The notes: generated by a model not told the origin, from the sequence alone. A DNA stretch of 64,000 bases from Acidimicrobiia bacterium (GCA_029210695.1 JARGFH010000013.1:1-64000); one strand, 5' to 3'; positions 16,373 through 26,076 are shown, counted from the first letter of the stretch. Made by a program: numbers and translations.

Positions 16373-17427
16373 CCGACCTGGCGCCGGAACCCCCCGGACC
16401 TCATCGACGCTTCAACCCTCTGCGCGGCGAGTGGGTGCTCGTCTCGGCGCATCGAACCGAACGGCCCTGGCAAGGACGAACCGAGATGTTCGGAGCTCCC
16501 GGGGCCCTGCCGGACTACGATCCCGACTGCTACCTGTGCCCCGGCAACCAGCGAGCCGGCGGCAAGGTGAATCCTGCCTACACAGGCACGTATGCGTTCA
16601 CCAACGACTTTCCGGCGCTCAGACCAACCGTCGCCGAGACTTCCCCATCATCCTCGCCCTTGTTCCGGGCCGATCGGGTAGCAGGGACCTGCCGGGTCCT
16701 CTGCTTTTCCCCTAGACACGGCCGGACGCTCGCCGACCTCGACCCAACCGAAATCGCCTCGGTCATCGACCTGTGGGCCGAACAAACGACCGAACTGGGT
16801 TCGGACTATCGCTGGGTGCAGATCTTCGAGAACAAAGGCGAGGCCATGGGCGCCTCCAACCCGCATCCCCACGGCCAGGTCTGGGCCGCCGACTCTCTGC
16901 CGACCCACGTAGCTGCCGAGGACCGACGCCAGGCGGACTATCGTGCCGCGCAGCAAACCAACCTGCTCATCGACTACACACGCATCGAGTGTGAAGAGAA
17001 GACCCGGGTGGTGATCGAGAACGATGCCTGGGTGGCAGTTGTGCCCTACTGGGCCACCTGGCCGTATGAGACCATGATGATGCCGCGTAGACACGTGCTT
17101 CGCTTGCCCGACTTGACCTCTGAGGAGAGAGCCGACCTGGCCGGACTGTTGAAACGCCTTCTCACCAGGTACGACAACCTGTTCGCCACTCCTTTTCCGT
17201 ATTCGATGGGATGGCACGGTGCTCCCTTCCAAACCGACCAGATCGATCACTGGCAACTTCATGCGCACATCTATCCACCGCTGCTGCGCTCCGCGTCAGT
17301 CCGCAAGTTCATGGTGGGTTATGAGTTGCTGGGAGAGGCGCAGCGCGACTTGACTCCCGAGGACGCCGCCCAGCGTCTGCACCGATCGTCGGAGATCCCG
17401 TACCGGACCGATCTGCATGTCACCTGA
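16369..17427 (+). CDS. galT: Galactose-1-phosphate uridylyltransferase
   Basis: Leloir-pathway enzyme that exchanges UDP between UDP-glucose and galactose 1-phosphate, 352 residues. The nucleophile motif HPH is in SNPHPHGQVWAAD; ENKGEAMGASNP and the C-terminal LHAHIYPPLLRS with its metal or phosphate-binding His residues are intact. The zinc-site Cys pair CYLCPGN is present near residue 45. ATG overlaps the regulator stop, and the 3' end overlaps galK by 11 nt. No galE or aldose epimerase is nearby. Confidence 0.96.
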   Translation: MTDLAPEPPGPHRRFNPLRGEWVLVSAHRTERPWQGRTEMFGAPGALPDYDPDCYLCPGNQRAGGKVNPAYTGTYAFTNDFPALRPTVAETSPSSSPLFRADRVAGTCRVLCFSPRHGRTLADLDPTEIASVIDLWAEQTTELGSDYRWVQIFENKGEAMGASNPHPHGQVWAADSLPTHVAAEDRRQADYRAAQQTNLLIDYTRIECEEKTRVVIENDAWVAVVPYWATWPYETMMMPRRHVLRLPDLTSEERADLAGLLKRLLTRYDNLFATPFPYSMGWHGAPFQTDQIDHWQLHAHIYPPLLRSASVRKFMVGYELLGEAQRDLTPEDAAQRLHRSSEIPYRTDLHVT

Positions 17428-18580
17428 GCAACGTGCGGTCGAAGCGTTTCGTGATCGTTTTGGCACCGATCCCGCGCTGGTCGTGCAGGCCCCCGGCAGG
17501 GTCAACCTCATCGGCGAGCACACCGATTACAACGACGGATTCGTCCTCCCGATTGCTATCGATCGCCGGACCGTCATCGCCGCTCGCCCTCGAACCGACA
17601 CGACGATCGTCGTAGCTTCCGAGAACTTCCCCGATGCCCGCTTCGATCTACCGACGATGACCCGGGGAGGCGGATGGGAGGAGTACATCAAGGGCGTGGC
17701 GTGGGCCATGAATGGAGACGCTCTTCCGGGATGGGATGGTGTGATCGTTTCGACGATTCCGATTGGGGCCAGCCTCTCCTCGTCGGCGGCACTCGAGATA
17801 GCCACCGCACTCGTATTCTCGACTCTGGCTCAGCGGAGATGGGATCCGGTCGCAGCGGCGCAATCCGCCCGAAGAGGCGAGAGCGACTGGGTCGGCGTTT
17901 CGAGCGGAATAATGGATCAGCTCATCTCTGCTTGCGGACGAACCGGGCACGCGCTGCTCATCGACTGCCGTGATTTGACCAGGACCCCGATCCCCCTGCC
18001 GGACGGGACCCGGGTAGCAGTGCTCGATACAGGAACACGCCGCCGGTTGACGGAGTCGAGCTACAACACACGACGCCACGAGTGCAAAGAGGCGGCCGCA
18101 GCTTTCGGGGTCGCCAGTTTGAGGGATCTGACCGCGGCGGCCGTCGCCGATGCGCCCCCCGGCCTCTCTGCCACGATTGCCAAACGCGCCGTCCACGTCG
18201 TCGAAGAGAATGAGCGGACCATTGCGGCCGCCCGGGCGATGGTCAGCGGTGGGGCCGCCGAGCTGGGCGATCTCATGTATGAGTCGCACGTCAGCCTGCG
18301 TGACAATTATGAGGTTTCGAGTTTTGCTCTCGACGCGATGGTCGAGGCGGCGATGGCGTCACCCGGCTGCCTGGGCGCCCGCATGACCGGTGCGGGCTTT
18401 GGTGGTTGCGCCGTCGCCCTCATCGACCGGGCGTACGTTGGTGAGTTTTCTAGCGCGGTGGCCGACCGCTACCAGGCTGCCACGCGCCAAGAATCGAGGG
18501 TCTATTTGTGCGACGCGGCCGGCGGTGCCTCGGTGGTCGCGGACACCCCGACGGACCCGGGGGTCAGAGCCGACGATTGA
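17417..18580 (+). CDS. galK: Galactokinase
   Basis: GHMP kinase that phosphorylates galactose with ATP, 387 residues. Substrate signature GRVNLIGEHTDYNDGFVLP near residue 25, the ATP-binding motif PIGASLSSSAALE near 115, and the C-terminal ARMTGAGFGGCAVALI loop are all intact. It is the last gene of the regulator-galT-galK operon, with an 11-nt overlap with galT. Confidence 0.96.
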   Translation: MSPEQRAVEAFRDRFGTDPALVVQAPGRVNLIGEHTDYNDGFVLPIAIDRRTVIAARPRTDTTIVVASENFPDARFDLPTMTRGGGWEEYIKGVAWAMNGDALPGWDGVIVSTIPIGASLSSSAALEIATALVFSTLAQRRWDPVAAAQSARRGESDWVGVSSGIMDQLISACGRTGHALLIDCRDLTRTPIPLPDGTRVAVLDTGTRRRLTESSYNTRRHECKEAAAAFGVASLRDLTAAAVADAPPGLSATIAKRAVHVVEENERTIAAARAMVSGGAAELGDLMYESHVSLRDNYEVSSFALDAMVEAAMASPGCLGARMTGAGFGGCAVALIDRAYVGEFSSAVADRYQAATRQESRVYLCDAAGGASVVADTPTDPGVRADD

Positions 18581-18649
18581 TGGGTTCGGGCCGATCGCGC
18601 CAACAGTCGAGCACCTTGGCCTCTCCACATCTTCTGCCCCTGTGATGAG

Positions 18650-19381
18650 ATGGTAGGGATGACGTCACTCGACAGACTCGAACGCTATTTGCGAGCGGAG
18701 AAGGAGAGGCTTCGTTCCACGCCGGCTGGATTGCGAGAGCCGCAGAAGGCTCTCCCATTCGTCACCATCTCCCGCCAGGCAGGTGCCGGAGGCCATTCGT
18801 TGGCCGCCGTGTTGCTCGACGTGTTTGCCGATCAGGAGGAGACGAATGTCTTCGGCGGGTGGCAGGTCTTCGACCAGAAGCTGTGCAATGTCGTGGCTGA
18901 TGATCCCGTCTTCTCACGCTCCCTGGATGCCCTCCTCGCCGAGGAGTATCGAACCCCCACCAAGGACTTCTTTCATCAGCTGGTGCGCTCGACTGTCGAC
19001 CAGGATCTGGTTATGGCGCGCGTATTTCAAGTCGTGCGTTCTTTGGCCTCGATCGGCAAGGCCATAATTGTCGGTCGGGCGGGTTCACAGGTAGCCCTGG
19101 GCGCTGGTCCGGGTGTACGACTTCGTGTCGTTGCTCCCGAGGACGTGCGCATCGAACGGATGATGGAAGCCCACAAGCTCACTGAGCGAGAAGCCCGCAA
19201 TGAAGCGCGCAGGGTCGATAGTCATCGGGCCCGACTGTTGAAGGCCTACTTCGAAGCCGACATCGAAGATCCAACAGGATACGACGCGGTATGGAACACC
19301 GGATCGGCCTCGATCACCGAGATCGCTGAAGCAACGGCTGCGACACTGCGCCGACGAGTCGCCGACTACCCGTCGACATGA
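18650..19381 (+). CDS. Cytidylate kinase-like family protein
   Basis: A 243-residue P-loop protein of the cytidylate-kinase-like group (Cytidylate_kin2). The opening TISRQAGAGGHSLA is the characteristic variant P-loop; later IGKAIIVGRAGSQVALG and LRVVAPEDVRIERMM match the NMP-kinase core, including the LID-type Arg region. The true substrate is unknown. The start could be the ATG at 18650 or the one 9 nt later; GGTAGGG lies between. It overlaps the next gene by 4 nt. Confidence 0.8.
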   Translation: MVGMTSLDRLERYLRAEKERLRSTPAGLREPQKALPFVTISRQAGAGGHSLAAVLLDVFADQEETNVFGGWQVFDQKLCNVVADDPVFSRSLDALLAEEYRTPTKDFFHQLVRSTVDQDLVMARVFQVVRSLASIGKAIIVGRAGSQVALGAGPGVRLRVVAPEDVRIERMMEAHKLTEREARNEARRVDSHRARLLKAYFEADIEDPTGYDAVWNTGSASITEIAEATAATLRRRVADYPST

Positions 19382-19851
19382 CCGAGCGAGTGTTGGTGGG
19401 GCCTTTCCTCACGAGAAACGAAGCGGCTCGGCGAGCAGGACTGGCAGCTCGAGAACTACCGCTCCGGCTCGACCTGCTCCGAATCGGTGGACGGGGACGG
19501 CACGAGGCGTACTTCGCGTTCCAGTTCGACAGCACCGGCATTCGCCGGGACCTCGGGAGTGTGGTGCTGCTGCTGCGAGGTAGCTCTGACGATCTGACAA
19601 TCGCGGATTGGCTGGTGAAGAAGAACCTGGCACTCCTGGAGGCCTCCCCACTCACCTGGTTGAACCGGGGTGGTGCACTCGAACCGGTGCTGATGGCAGC
19701 AGAGGCAGCCGGAACGTCGATAGAAGGTCGCTTGGGATCCACGGCAGTCGCAGCGAGGCGCGTCGATGCCACGTCTCCGCCACGCACCAGGGAGGGGCGC
19801 CCCCAGCGCGGAGGCCTGCCCCCGTTTGCCCGCCCGATCAGCAGCCATTGA
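19378..19851 (+). CDS. Hypothetical protein resembling MbcA/Xre-ParS antitoxin domains
   Basis: A 157-residue protein coupled by a 4-nt ATGA overlap to the kinase-like gene. Residues 10-45 (LTRNEAARRAGL, then RLDLLRIGG) look like a small helix-turn-helix. The segment LVKKNLALLEASPLTWLNRGG resembles the C-terminal helix and W-L-x-x-G ending of MbcA/ParS/Xre-type antitoxins (DUF2384). No RES-type toxin is adjacent. The last 35 residues are Arg/Pro-rich and look unstructured. Function unknown; the similarity is by eye. Confidence 0.6.
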   Translation: MTERVLVGPFLTRNEAARRAGLAARELPLRLDLLRIGGRGRHEAYFAFQFDSTGIRRDLGSVVLLLRGSSDDLTIADWLVKKNLALLEASPLTWLNRGGALEPVLMAAEAAGTSIEGRLGSTAVAARRVDATSPPRTREGRPQRGGLPPFARPISSH

Positions 19852-19969
19852 TGAAAAGGAATGGATACCCGGCGGTCCGCGGCTGTGTTCGCGTTACCTG
19901 GGAGCCACCTTCGACGCTTGCAGCCGGCCCTCCAGATTGAGTCCTGCAGGGATTAGGCTCGCAGGCGGC

Positions 19970-20425
19970 ATGACGACCGACGCGGACAGAACAGAAGCAG
20001 CACAGGCATTGAACCGACGGATTCTGGCGCTGGCTCGACAGCATGATCACCTTGCCCTGCTCGCCCTAGACGCCGACCCGGAGACGGCGCCGCTGCTCGC
20101 ACTCCTGACTGGTGATCTTGCCAGCGCCGCCCTCGTCCATCTAGAGGGAGCTAGAGCCTGGCGCCGCCGTAAGGAAGAGGCCAATCAGCGCCGCCTCGCC
20201 GAAGCTCGCGCCGCTCTGGATGGCTTTGATCTCGTCCGGGCGCGCTCGCTGCTATTCCGGATCGAAGAGGAATTCCTGTCATCGCCGGGGGTCGAAGATC
20301 GAGACGCCATTCTCCTCGAGTTCGAGGCTCGTACGATGGAGACCGAGGAACTCCAGGAGACCGCCGAAGACGTCATCGATGAGTATCTGCCTCGCTGGCG
20401 CCGTTGGCTACGAAAGCGCCGTTGA
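19970..20425 (+). CDS. Hypothetical helical protein
   Basis: A 151-residue, highly charged, almost wholly helical protein (ARAWRRRKEEANQRRLAEAR, LLFRIEEEFL, TMETEELQETAEDVIDEY) with predicted coiled-coil character and a basic tail RWRRWLRKRR. No family is recognised and there is no signal peptide or TM segment. The ATG at 19970 was chosen because upstream in-frame sequence overlaps the end of the previous gene and looks non-coding. Convergent with the aldo/keto reductase gene. Confidence 0.6.
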   Translation: MTTDADRTEAAQALNRRILALARQHDHLALLALDADPETAPLLALLTGDLASAALVHLEGARAWRRRKEEANQRRLAEARAALDGFDLVRARSLLFRIEEEFLSSPGVEDRDAILLEFEARTMETEELQETAEDVIDEYLPRWRRWLRKRR

Positions 20426-20427
20426 AG

Positions 20428-21438
20428 TCAGCGTTGGACGTCCCGTTTCGATCCGAGCCGATCGAGCCCTCTGACACCGTGGGGCGTGTAGGGAGCCTCG
20501 AGGATCGCTACTTCGTCCTCGGATAGTTCAATGGACAGCGCGGCTACCGCATCGTCGAGATGTCCGAGCTTGGTCGCTCCGACAACCGGCGACGAGACCA
20601 CCGGATTCGCCAGCAACCAGGCCAATGCGATACGCGCCGGAGCCACACCCCGCTCCCCTGCCACCGACTTGACTGCCTCGACGACCTCCCAGTCGGAGGG
20701 CTCGTTGTACCAGAGCTGATCAAACTGATCGCTGGCGGACCGCGCCGTCGAATCGTCTCCCAGTTTCTGGCGAGTGCCCGCCAGCATCCCACGTGCCAAC
20801 GGCGACCACGGCATCACCCCGATCCCCTCTTCGGCACACAACGGGAGCATCTCTCGCTCTTCTTCGCGATACACGAGGTTGTAGTGGTTCTGCATCGAAA
20901 TGAACTTCGCCCACCCATTTCGTTCGGAGACCGACAAAGAGCGCATCAGCTCATAGGCATACATCGAACTGGCGCCGAGGTAGCGGACCTTTCCGTCGCG
21001 GACCAATCCGTCGAGTGCCGCCAGGGTTTCCTCGATCGGCGTGTCGCGATCCAGGCGATGAATCTGATAGAGGTCAATCGTGTCGACACCCAGCCGGCGC
21101 AGACTCGACTCGGCAGCCTGTTGGATGTGTTTGCGGGAGAGTCCACCCTGATTTGGACCATCCGAGTGGGGGAAGTACACCTTGGTGGCGATGACGATCT
21201 CATCGCGATTGGCGAACTCCTTCAGCCAGCGCCCCGTGACCTCTTCGCTGACGCCCGCCGAGTACATGTCGGCGGTGTCGAAGACATTGATCCCGAGTTC
21301 AACAGCTCGCTGGAAGAACGGCCGGGAAGCATCAGCATCGAGCACCCACGGTCGCCAGTTCGGCGTTCCGTAACTCATACATCCGAGTGTCAGGCGGGAT
21401 ACTTGAAGTCCTGAGTTGCCGAGCCGTGTGTATTCCAT
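20428..21438 (-). CDS. Aldo/keto reductase
   Basis: NADPH-dependent oxidoreductase of 336 residues, TIM-barrel fold. The tetrad is visible: Asp and Tyr in FDTADMYSAG, Lys in IATKVYF, His in YQIHRLD. NADPH-binding elements include PVVGATKLGHLDD. It resembles the YajO/PhdYhw-type group that acts on small aldehydes. It is 67 nt downstream of the AtuA-family gene in the same direction and may be the last gene of the hmu-AtuA operon. Confidence 0.9.
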   Translation of the reverse strand: MEYTRLGNSGLQVSRLTLGCMSYGTPNWRPWVLDADASRPFFQRAVELGINVFDTADMYSAGVSEEVTGRWLKEFANRDEIVIATKVYFPHSDGPNQGGLSRKHIQQAAESSLRRLGVDTIDLYQIHRLDRDTPIEETLAALDGLVRDGKVRYLGASSMYAYELMRSLSVSERNGWAKFISMQNHYNLVYREEEREMLPLCAEEGIGVMPWSPLARGMLAGTRQKLGDDSTARSASDQFDQLWYNEPSDWEVVEAVKSVAGERGVAPARIALAWLLANPVVSSPVVGATKLGHLDDAVAALSIELSEDEVAILEAPYTPHGVRGLDRLGSKRDVQR

Positions 21439-21505
21439 CGGAGAAGGCTACCGGGTCCGACTGTGCGACAGAGCCGGAACTTCTCTACCTGCGCCTTGTC
21501 TACTA

Positions 21506-23266
21506 CTAGTCGAGCAGGCTCGTCGGAACCTCGATCCGACACGCCCGCAGGTATTCCGCCAAGCCTTTGGCTTGCGCGTCGATTCGCAACGACGAACTCA
21601 CACCTTCCCCGAGGAGTCCGTGGATCACGAAGTTGAGCGACCATAGGTTGGGAAGCAGGTATCGCTCGACGTTGAGATGAGCAAGGTCCGGCATGAGCGA
21701 GCGCAGACGCTCGACGGTCAAGACGTCGGCGATCCAGGCATAGGCCTCGGCCTTCCTCGCAAACACTCCAATGTTGCCGGTCCCGCCCTTGTCTCCGGAT
21801 CGTGCTCCAACGAGCTCACCGAGGGGAACCGTGCGGGTCTCGCCGATTGGCAGCGACGGGATCTGAGTTGAGAGTGGGGCAACGGGCGGCCCCGGCTCGG
21901 GCGTCGTCTCGCGGACTTCGATGATGGTGCCGTCCAGGTCGATCTCCTGGGTGATGGCAGTTCGGTCAACGGTAGTTGGCCAATAGCGGGCGAACTGAGA
22001 GGCGGGAGCAGGTGGTGAGGCGCTGAACATCCCGGGTATCGATCCGAGCAGCACGCTGATGGCTGAGTCCGAGAACGCCCGTCCAACCTTCTCGGGGTCC
22101 GTAGACTTCACGGCTATCCGCCAGAAACTCGTGGCTTCGGCATTTGTTTTCGGGTCACTCGATCCTTGTCCGATTATCGACTCATCGACCTCGTCGTATT
22201 CCTCTTGCTTCCATGGCATCGCCCTCCAGACCTGCTGGGACACCAAGGCGGCCTTTTCTGCCTGGTTCAAGCCGGTGAGCCCGATCATCATGGAATTGCG
22301 GTAGCCGCCGACCACGGAGGCTGCCACCTTCAAGGTGGTCGGTGGAGCTTCGCCTCGGGTGCCAGACAGGCCAACTCGATCAGGAGCGATCTCCTCCAGT
22401 CGGACGGTATCGAACCTGGCGACCACATCCGGTGTCAGGTAGGCAGGCGGGCCGATCTCGTAGAGCAACTGGCTGACGACGGTGCCAATCGAGACACGAC
22501 CACCGGTGCCGTCGTGTTTGCCGATCACCGAACTCCCATCGGCGGCGATCTCGGCCCACGGAAAGGCCGGGTACGCAAGGTCTTCGATCTCGGTGAAGAA
22601 CGAGTAGTTCCCGCCGGTCGCCTGCATGCCGCATTCGATCACGTGCCCGGCCGCCACCGCTCCGGCCAGGCGGTCGTAGTCGTGGCGTTCCCACCCGTGC
22701 CACCAGGCGGCAGGTCCGGAGACCACCGACGCATCTGCGACCCTCCCGGTGACAATGATGTCGGCACCCGCGGCCAACGCTTGCGTGATCCCCCATCCAC
22801 CCATGTAGGCGTTGGCGGTGATGAACCCGTCTTCACTATCGGAGAGCCGTTCTCCCGTCTGAAGATTCACGAACTCCTCTCCCCCACTCTGCAGCTCACC
22901 GAGACGGCCCATGAGATCGTCCCCTGAGATGGCCGCAACGCGTGGTGTGAGGCCCTGATCGGATGCCAGTTGTCTGATGGCCACGGCTGCTCCGCGTGGA
23001 TCGAGGCCGCCGGCGTTGACCACTACCTTGACGCGTCGATCCAGCACCTCTCCGAGTACAGGAGAGAGAGCCTCGACAAACGTACGGGCATATCCACCGT
23101 CCGCTCGCCGGGTCCTGGTCTTGGCGAGGATGAGCATCGTCAACTCGGCGAGGTAATCCCCGCTCAGCACGTCGATCTCGCCCCCTTCGAGCTGATCGCG
23201 AAGTGCGGCGACCCGATCGCCGAAGAACCCTGAGAAGTTGGCGATTCGTATGGGCCGTTTCGACAT
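21506..23266 (-). CDS. AtuA-family protein (acyclic terpene utilisation type)
   Basis: A 586-residue protein of the AtuA (DUF1446) family. The N-terminal part (about 1-450) has RIANFSGFFGDRVAAL, VVNAGGLDPRGAA and DIIVTGRVADASVVSGPA; the last 110 residues (GETRTVPLGELVGARSGDKG and following) are the AtuA C-terminal ferredoxin-like domain, so this is the fused form. Family members occur in degradation of citronellol-type isoprenoids, but the activity is unsettled and no other atu gene is here. AGGAGAGG precedes the ATG, 13 nt after hmuV. Confidence 0.85.
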   Translation of the reverse strand: MSKRPIRIANFSGFFGDRVAALRDQLEGGEIDVLSGDYLAELTMLILAKTRTRRADGGYARTFVEALSPVLGEVLDRRVKVVVNAGGLDPRGAAVAIRQLASDQGLTPRVAAISGDDLMGRLGELQSGGEEFVNLQTGERLSDSEDGFITANAYMGGWGITQALAAGADIIVTGRVADASVVSGPAAWWHGWERHDYDRLAGAVAAGHVIECGMQATGGNYSFFTEIEDLAYPAFPWAEIAADGSSVIGKHDGTGGRVSIGTVVSQLLYEIGPPAYLTPDVVARFDTVRLEEIAPDRVGLSGTRGEAPPTTLKVAASVVGGYRNSMMIGLTGLNQAEKAALVSQQVWRAMPWKQEEYDEVDESIIGQGSSDPKTNAEATSFWRIAVKSTDPEKVGRAFSDSAISVLLGSIPGMFSASPPAPASQFARYWPTTVDRTAITQEIDLDGTIIEVRETTPEPGPPVAPLSTQIPSLPIGETRTVPLGELVGARSGDKGGTGNIGVFARKAEAYAWIADVLTVERLRSLMPDLAHLNVERYLLPNLWSLNFVIHGLLGEGVSSSLRIDAQAKGLAEYLRACRIEVPTSLLD

Positions 23267-23279
23267 CGGCGAACCTCTC

Positions 23280-24059
23280 CTATTCGTCTTCGAGCGTCAG
23301 CACGAGGGAGCAATCACGATCCGGATGTGGGATCACCCGCATCGGCTGTCGGTACACCTCTGTGAGGATATCGTCCGTCAACACGTCGGCAGGCGCACCG
23401 GCCACCTGCACACGACCACAATCCAGTAGTACGAGTCGATCGGCGTGGGCGGCGGCCAGATTGAGGTCGTGGAGGACCGCGACCACGGCGCTCCCCTGGT
23501 CTGCCGCCGCTCGCATGATGCGCATCACCGACTCTTGATGTCCGATATCGAGGGCTGAGGTTGGCTCGTCGAGCAGCATCACCGGAGTGTCCTGGGCAAG
23601 TACACGGGCCAGGCCAACCCGCTGTCGTTCGCCGGTGGAGAGGCTAGAAATCGGACGGCCGGCGAGATGGGCGACATCGGTACGTTCCATAGCCAGCTCA
23701 ACGATCAGATCATGGTCCTTGAGGTCGATCTGGGCGCGCCGGTAGGGATGCCGACCCATCGCTACCACATCGCGGACGGTGAACGGATTCTCAGATACTC
23801 CCTGTGGGCCGAGAAACGCCCTGAGCTGTGACAGCTCCTGGGCCTTCGTTGAGGCGGTATCCCGATCGTTGATCGTTGCTCGTCCGGAGGTCGGATGCAC
23901 GTCTCCGGCAACGATACGCAACAGAGTGGTCTTGCCCGCCCCGTTTGGTCCGACAATCCCCAGTACCTCTCCGCCGGCGACCACCAGGTTCACGTCGCTC
24001 AGTAGCGTTCTGCCACCGGCCCGATATCCGACGCTCTCTATCGTGATGGTGACGCTCAT
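23280..24059 (-). CDS. hmuV: Haem/B12-type ABC transporter ATPase
   Basis: A 259-residue ABC ATPase of the FecE/HmuV type that powers uptake of haem, cobalamin or a siderophore. Walker A GPNGAGKTTL, signature LSTGERQRVGLARVL and Walker B VMLLDEPTSALD are intact. The ATG at 24059 overlaps the permease stop by 4 nt. The first 63 codons of a longer in-frame reading only overlap the permease gene. The exact ligand is not determined by this subunit. Confidence 0.9.
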   Translation of the reverse strand: MSVTITIESVGYRAGGRTLLSDVNLVVAGGEVLGIVGPNGAGKTTLLRIVAGDVHPTSGRATINDRDTASTKAQELSQLRAFLGPQGVSENPFTVRDVVAMGRHPYRRAQIDLKDHDLIVELAMERTDVAHLAGRPISSLSTGERQRVGLARVLAQDTPVMLLDEPTSALDIGHQESVMRIMRAAADQGSAVVAVLHDLNLAAAHADRLVLLDCGRVQVAGAPADVLTDDILTEVYRQPMRVIPHPDRDCSLVLTLEDE

Positions 24060-25093
24060 GCCGCCGATCTCCCTGCTCGCGTGAGAAACCAGAGGAAAAC
24101 CGGCGCACCGACGATGGCTGTGAGCAACCCCACGGGAATCTCGACGGGAGCGGCCACCGTTCGCGCCAGCGTGTCGGCGGCGACGACCATCGCCGCACCT
24201 CCGACCGCTGATAGACCGATCAGCCATCGATGACCGGGGCCGAACCATCGTCTCAGTATGAGTGGTACCACCAAACCAACGAAGCCGATCACTCCGCCGA
24301 GGCCGACCGCGCCGCCGATGCCGATGCCGCAGGCAATCAGCACCGCGCGAACAAAGCGGTCGACGTCGACGCCGAGATGCCGGGCTTCGGTCTCCCCCAA
24401 CGCCAGGAGGTCAAGAGGGCGCGCCAGGATTAGGAGGACAGCCGCGGCTGCGATCATGAACGGCGCGGCGGCAGTCAGCATTGTCCAGGTTGAACCCGAA
24501 AGGCCGCCGAATACCCAGAACGTGAAGGTAGGGACCCTTGGACTGTCCCAAGCGAGAACGATCGCTCCCAGCCAGGCCAGCATGCCGAGTCCCAGGGCCA
24601 GTCCAACCAGGAGAAACTGGGTTGATTCGAGTACTTGCTGGGCGATGCGGCGCATCAGGAGTGCCGCCGCAACCCCACCCACTGCTGCGAGGAACATCAT
24701 CAGGATTGGGCTGCCGCCGGCCGGAGTGAGAGCGATGCCGGCCACCGCGCCGAGTCCAGCAGATGGGGCCAAGCCGACCAGATGCGGGTCGGCCATGTGA
24801 TTGCGGAACGTCCCCTGGAGCGCCGCTCCGGTAGCCCCAAGGCCGGCCCCAACGAAGGCTCCTGCCAGAACTCTCGGGAGCCGTATCGCCCACAACACTG
24901 AGTCGGTGAGTCGCGCAGGCTCATCGAGGAAGCCGAGGTGCACACCGAATGCATGCACAAGGTCGCCGACACCCACAGAAACGGCACCCATGAGCATTCC
25001 GGCGGTCATCAGACCGACCAACGCCACCAGTAGTCCCGCCAGGCCGAGCGAGCGCCGCGTGCGGAGCCTGCCGACCTCGATACGTTCCGTCAC
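24056..25093 (-). CDS. hmuU: FecCD-type ABC transporter permease
   Basis: A 345-residue polytopic permease of the FecCD/BtuC/HmuU family with about ten TM helices. Typical segments are LWAIRLPRVLAGAFVGAGL (the R-LPR motif), VFGGLSGSTWTML and GVIGFVGLVVPLILRRW. Overlaps its neighbours by 4 nt on each side, so the three transporter genes are translationally coupled. Confidence 0.92.
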   Translation of the reverse strand: MTERIEVGRLRTRRSLGLAGLLVALVGLMTAGMLMGAVSVGVGDLVHAFGVHLGFLDEPARLTDSVLWAIRLPRVLAGAFVGAGLGATGAALQGTFRNHMADPHLVGLAPSAGLGAVAGIALTPAGGSPILMMFLAAVGGVAAALLMRRIAQQVLESTQFLLVGLALGLGMLAWLGAIVLAWDSPRVPTFTFWVFGGLSGSTWTMLTAAAPFMIAAAAVLLILARPLDLLALGETEARHLGVDVDRFVRAVLIACGIGIGGAVGLGGVIGFVGLVVPLILRRWFGPGHRWLIGLSAVGGAAMVVAADTLARTVAAPVEIPVGLLTAIVGAPVFLWFLTRAGRSAA

Positions 25094-26076
25094 GAATCGC
25101 CGAGTTCTCGACGGAGATCCTGGATCAGCAAAGCAAGAGTCCCGGCGATGCGCGGTCCGAACGTGAGGATGTCACCTTCGGGATAGTCGAGGATCCGGCG
25201 ATCCCTTCCTGCCGGTGTCTCCGCGAAACCGGGAATCGCCAGCAGGCCCTCGATGCCACCGAGTGCATCGAGACCTTCGCTGGTGATGATGATGACATCC
25301 GGCGCGGCTGCAACCAGTGCTTCCGGCGTGATGGAGACCGTTCCGACCACTCCTGCCGCGGCGCCGACGTCGACTCCTCCGACGGCTTCGATCAGGGGTT
25401 GGGTTGTCATCTCCGACCCGAACAACAGCATCACGTCGGGACCACGGCTGTACACGAAGGCAAGCCCGGGTGCCGGGTCGAACCCGGGTGCCGTCGACAG
25501 TGCTTCCTCGATATCGGTGCGAACCCGGTCGATGAGGGCCGTCGCTTGGCTGCGGACTCCCAGCACTTCGCCGAGTTGCCCGATCTTCAGGTACAGCCCA
25601 TCGAAGGTGGTCGGCACCTCCAGGATGACCACAGGAACGCCGGCGGATCGGATCTGTTCGATTGTTCCGAGCGGGGACGTCTGCGTGTCGCCGATAACCA
25701 GTGTCGGGTTCTCAGCGAGAACCCCCTCCGCCGTCAAGAACCGTCCAACCCCGACGACCGGCAATCCGACGGCCTCCGGTGGATAGACGGTGGTGACGTC
25801 GGTGGCGACGACCGACGCCCCGAAACCCAGTGCAAATACCATCTCGGTCAGGTCTCCGCTCAGGGTGACAATCCTGCTGGTGTCGTCAACGACTGATTCC
25901 GCCCCATCTGCTCCGACGAAAGCCGGAGGAAGTGCCTCTGTCGTTGTGCTCGAAGCAATAGCCGGCGAAGAGGGTGCAGTACTCGTTGACGAAGGAGTCG
26001 AATCAACCGCACCGCCCGAGCCGCAGGCCGTGGCCAGCAGGGCAATAACAAGCGCAGTCCGCCGGAGCATTGTCAA
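25090..26076 (-). CDS. hmuT: Haem/B12-type substrate-binding lipoprotein
   Basis: Class III periplasmic-binding-type protein (PBP fold with a rigid helix), 328 residues. Lipoprotein signal with lipobox LLATAC, a Ser/Thr-rich linker (SSTSTAPSSPAIASSTTT), then RIVTLSGDLTEMVFALGFG, the usual start of HmuT/BtuF proteins. Later APDVIIITSEGLDALGG and TFGPRIAGTL fit the family. Haem is the most likely ligand because of overall HmuT likeness, but cobalamin cannot be excluded. Starts within the last four bases of the preceding lipoprotein gene. Confidence 0.88.
   Translation of the reverse strand: MTMLRRTALVIALLATACGSGGAVDSTPSSTSTAPSSPAIASSTTTEALPPAFVGADGAESVVDDTSRIVTLSGDLTEMVFALGFGASVVATDVTTVYPPEAVGLPVVGVGRFLTAEGVLAENPTLVIGDTQTSPLGTIEQIRSAGVPVVILEVPTTFDGLYLKIGQLGEVLGVRSQATALIDRVRTDIEEALSTAPGFDPAPGLAFVYSRGPDVMLLFGSEMTTQPLIEAVGGVDVGAAAGVVGTVSITPEALVAAAPDVIIITSEGLDALGGIEGLLAIPGFAETPAGRDRRILDYPEGDILTFGPRIAGTLALLIQDLRRELGDS

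Noticed and set aside
18650-19851. Complete RES-Xre type toxin-antitoxin pair
   Set aside because: The neighbour of the antitoxin-like gene is a P-loop kinase-like protein and has no RES motif.
20560-21414. A 284-codon plus-strand frame antisense to the aldo/keto reductase
   Set aside because: The reductase shows its full catalytic tetrad on the minus strand and the antisense frame has no motif.
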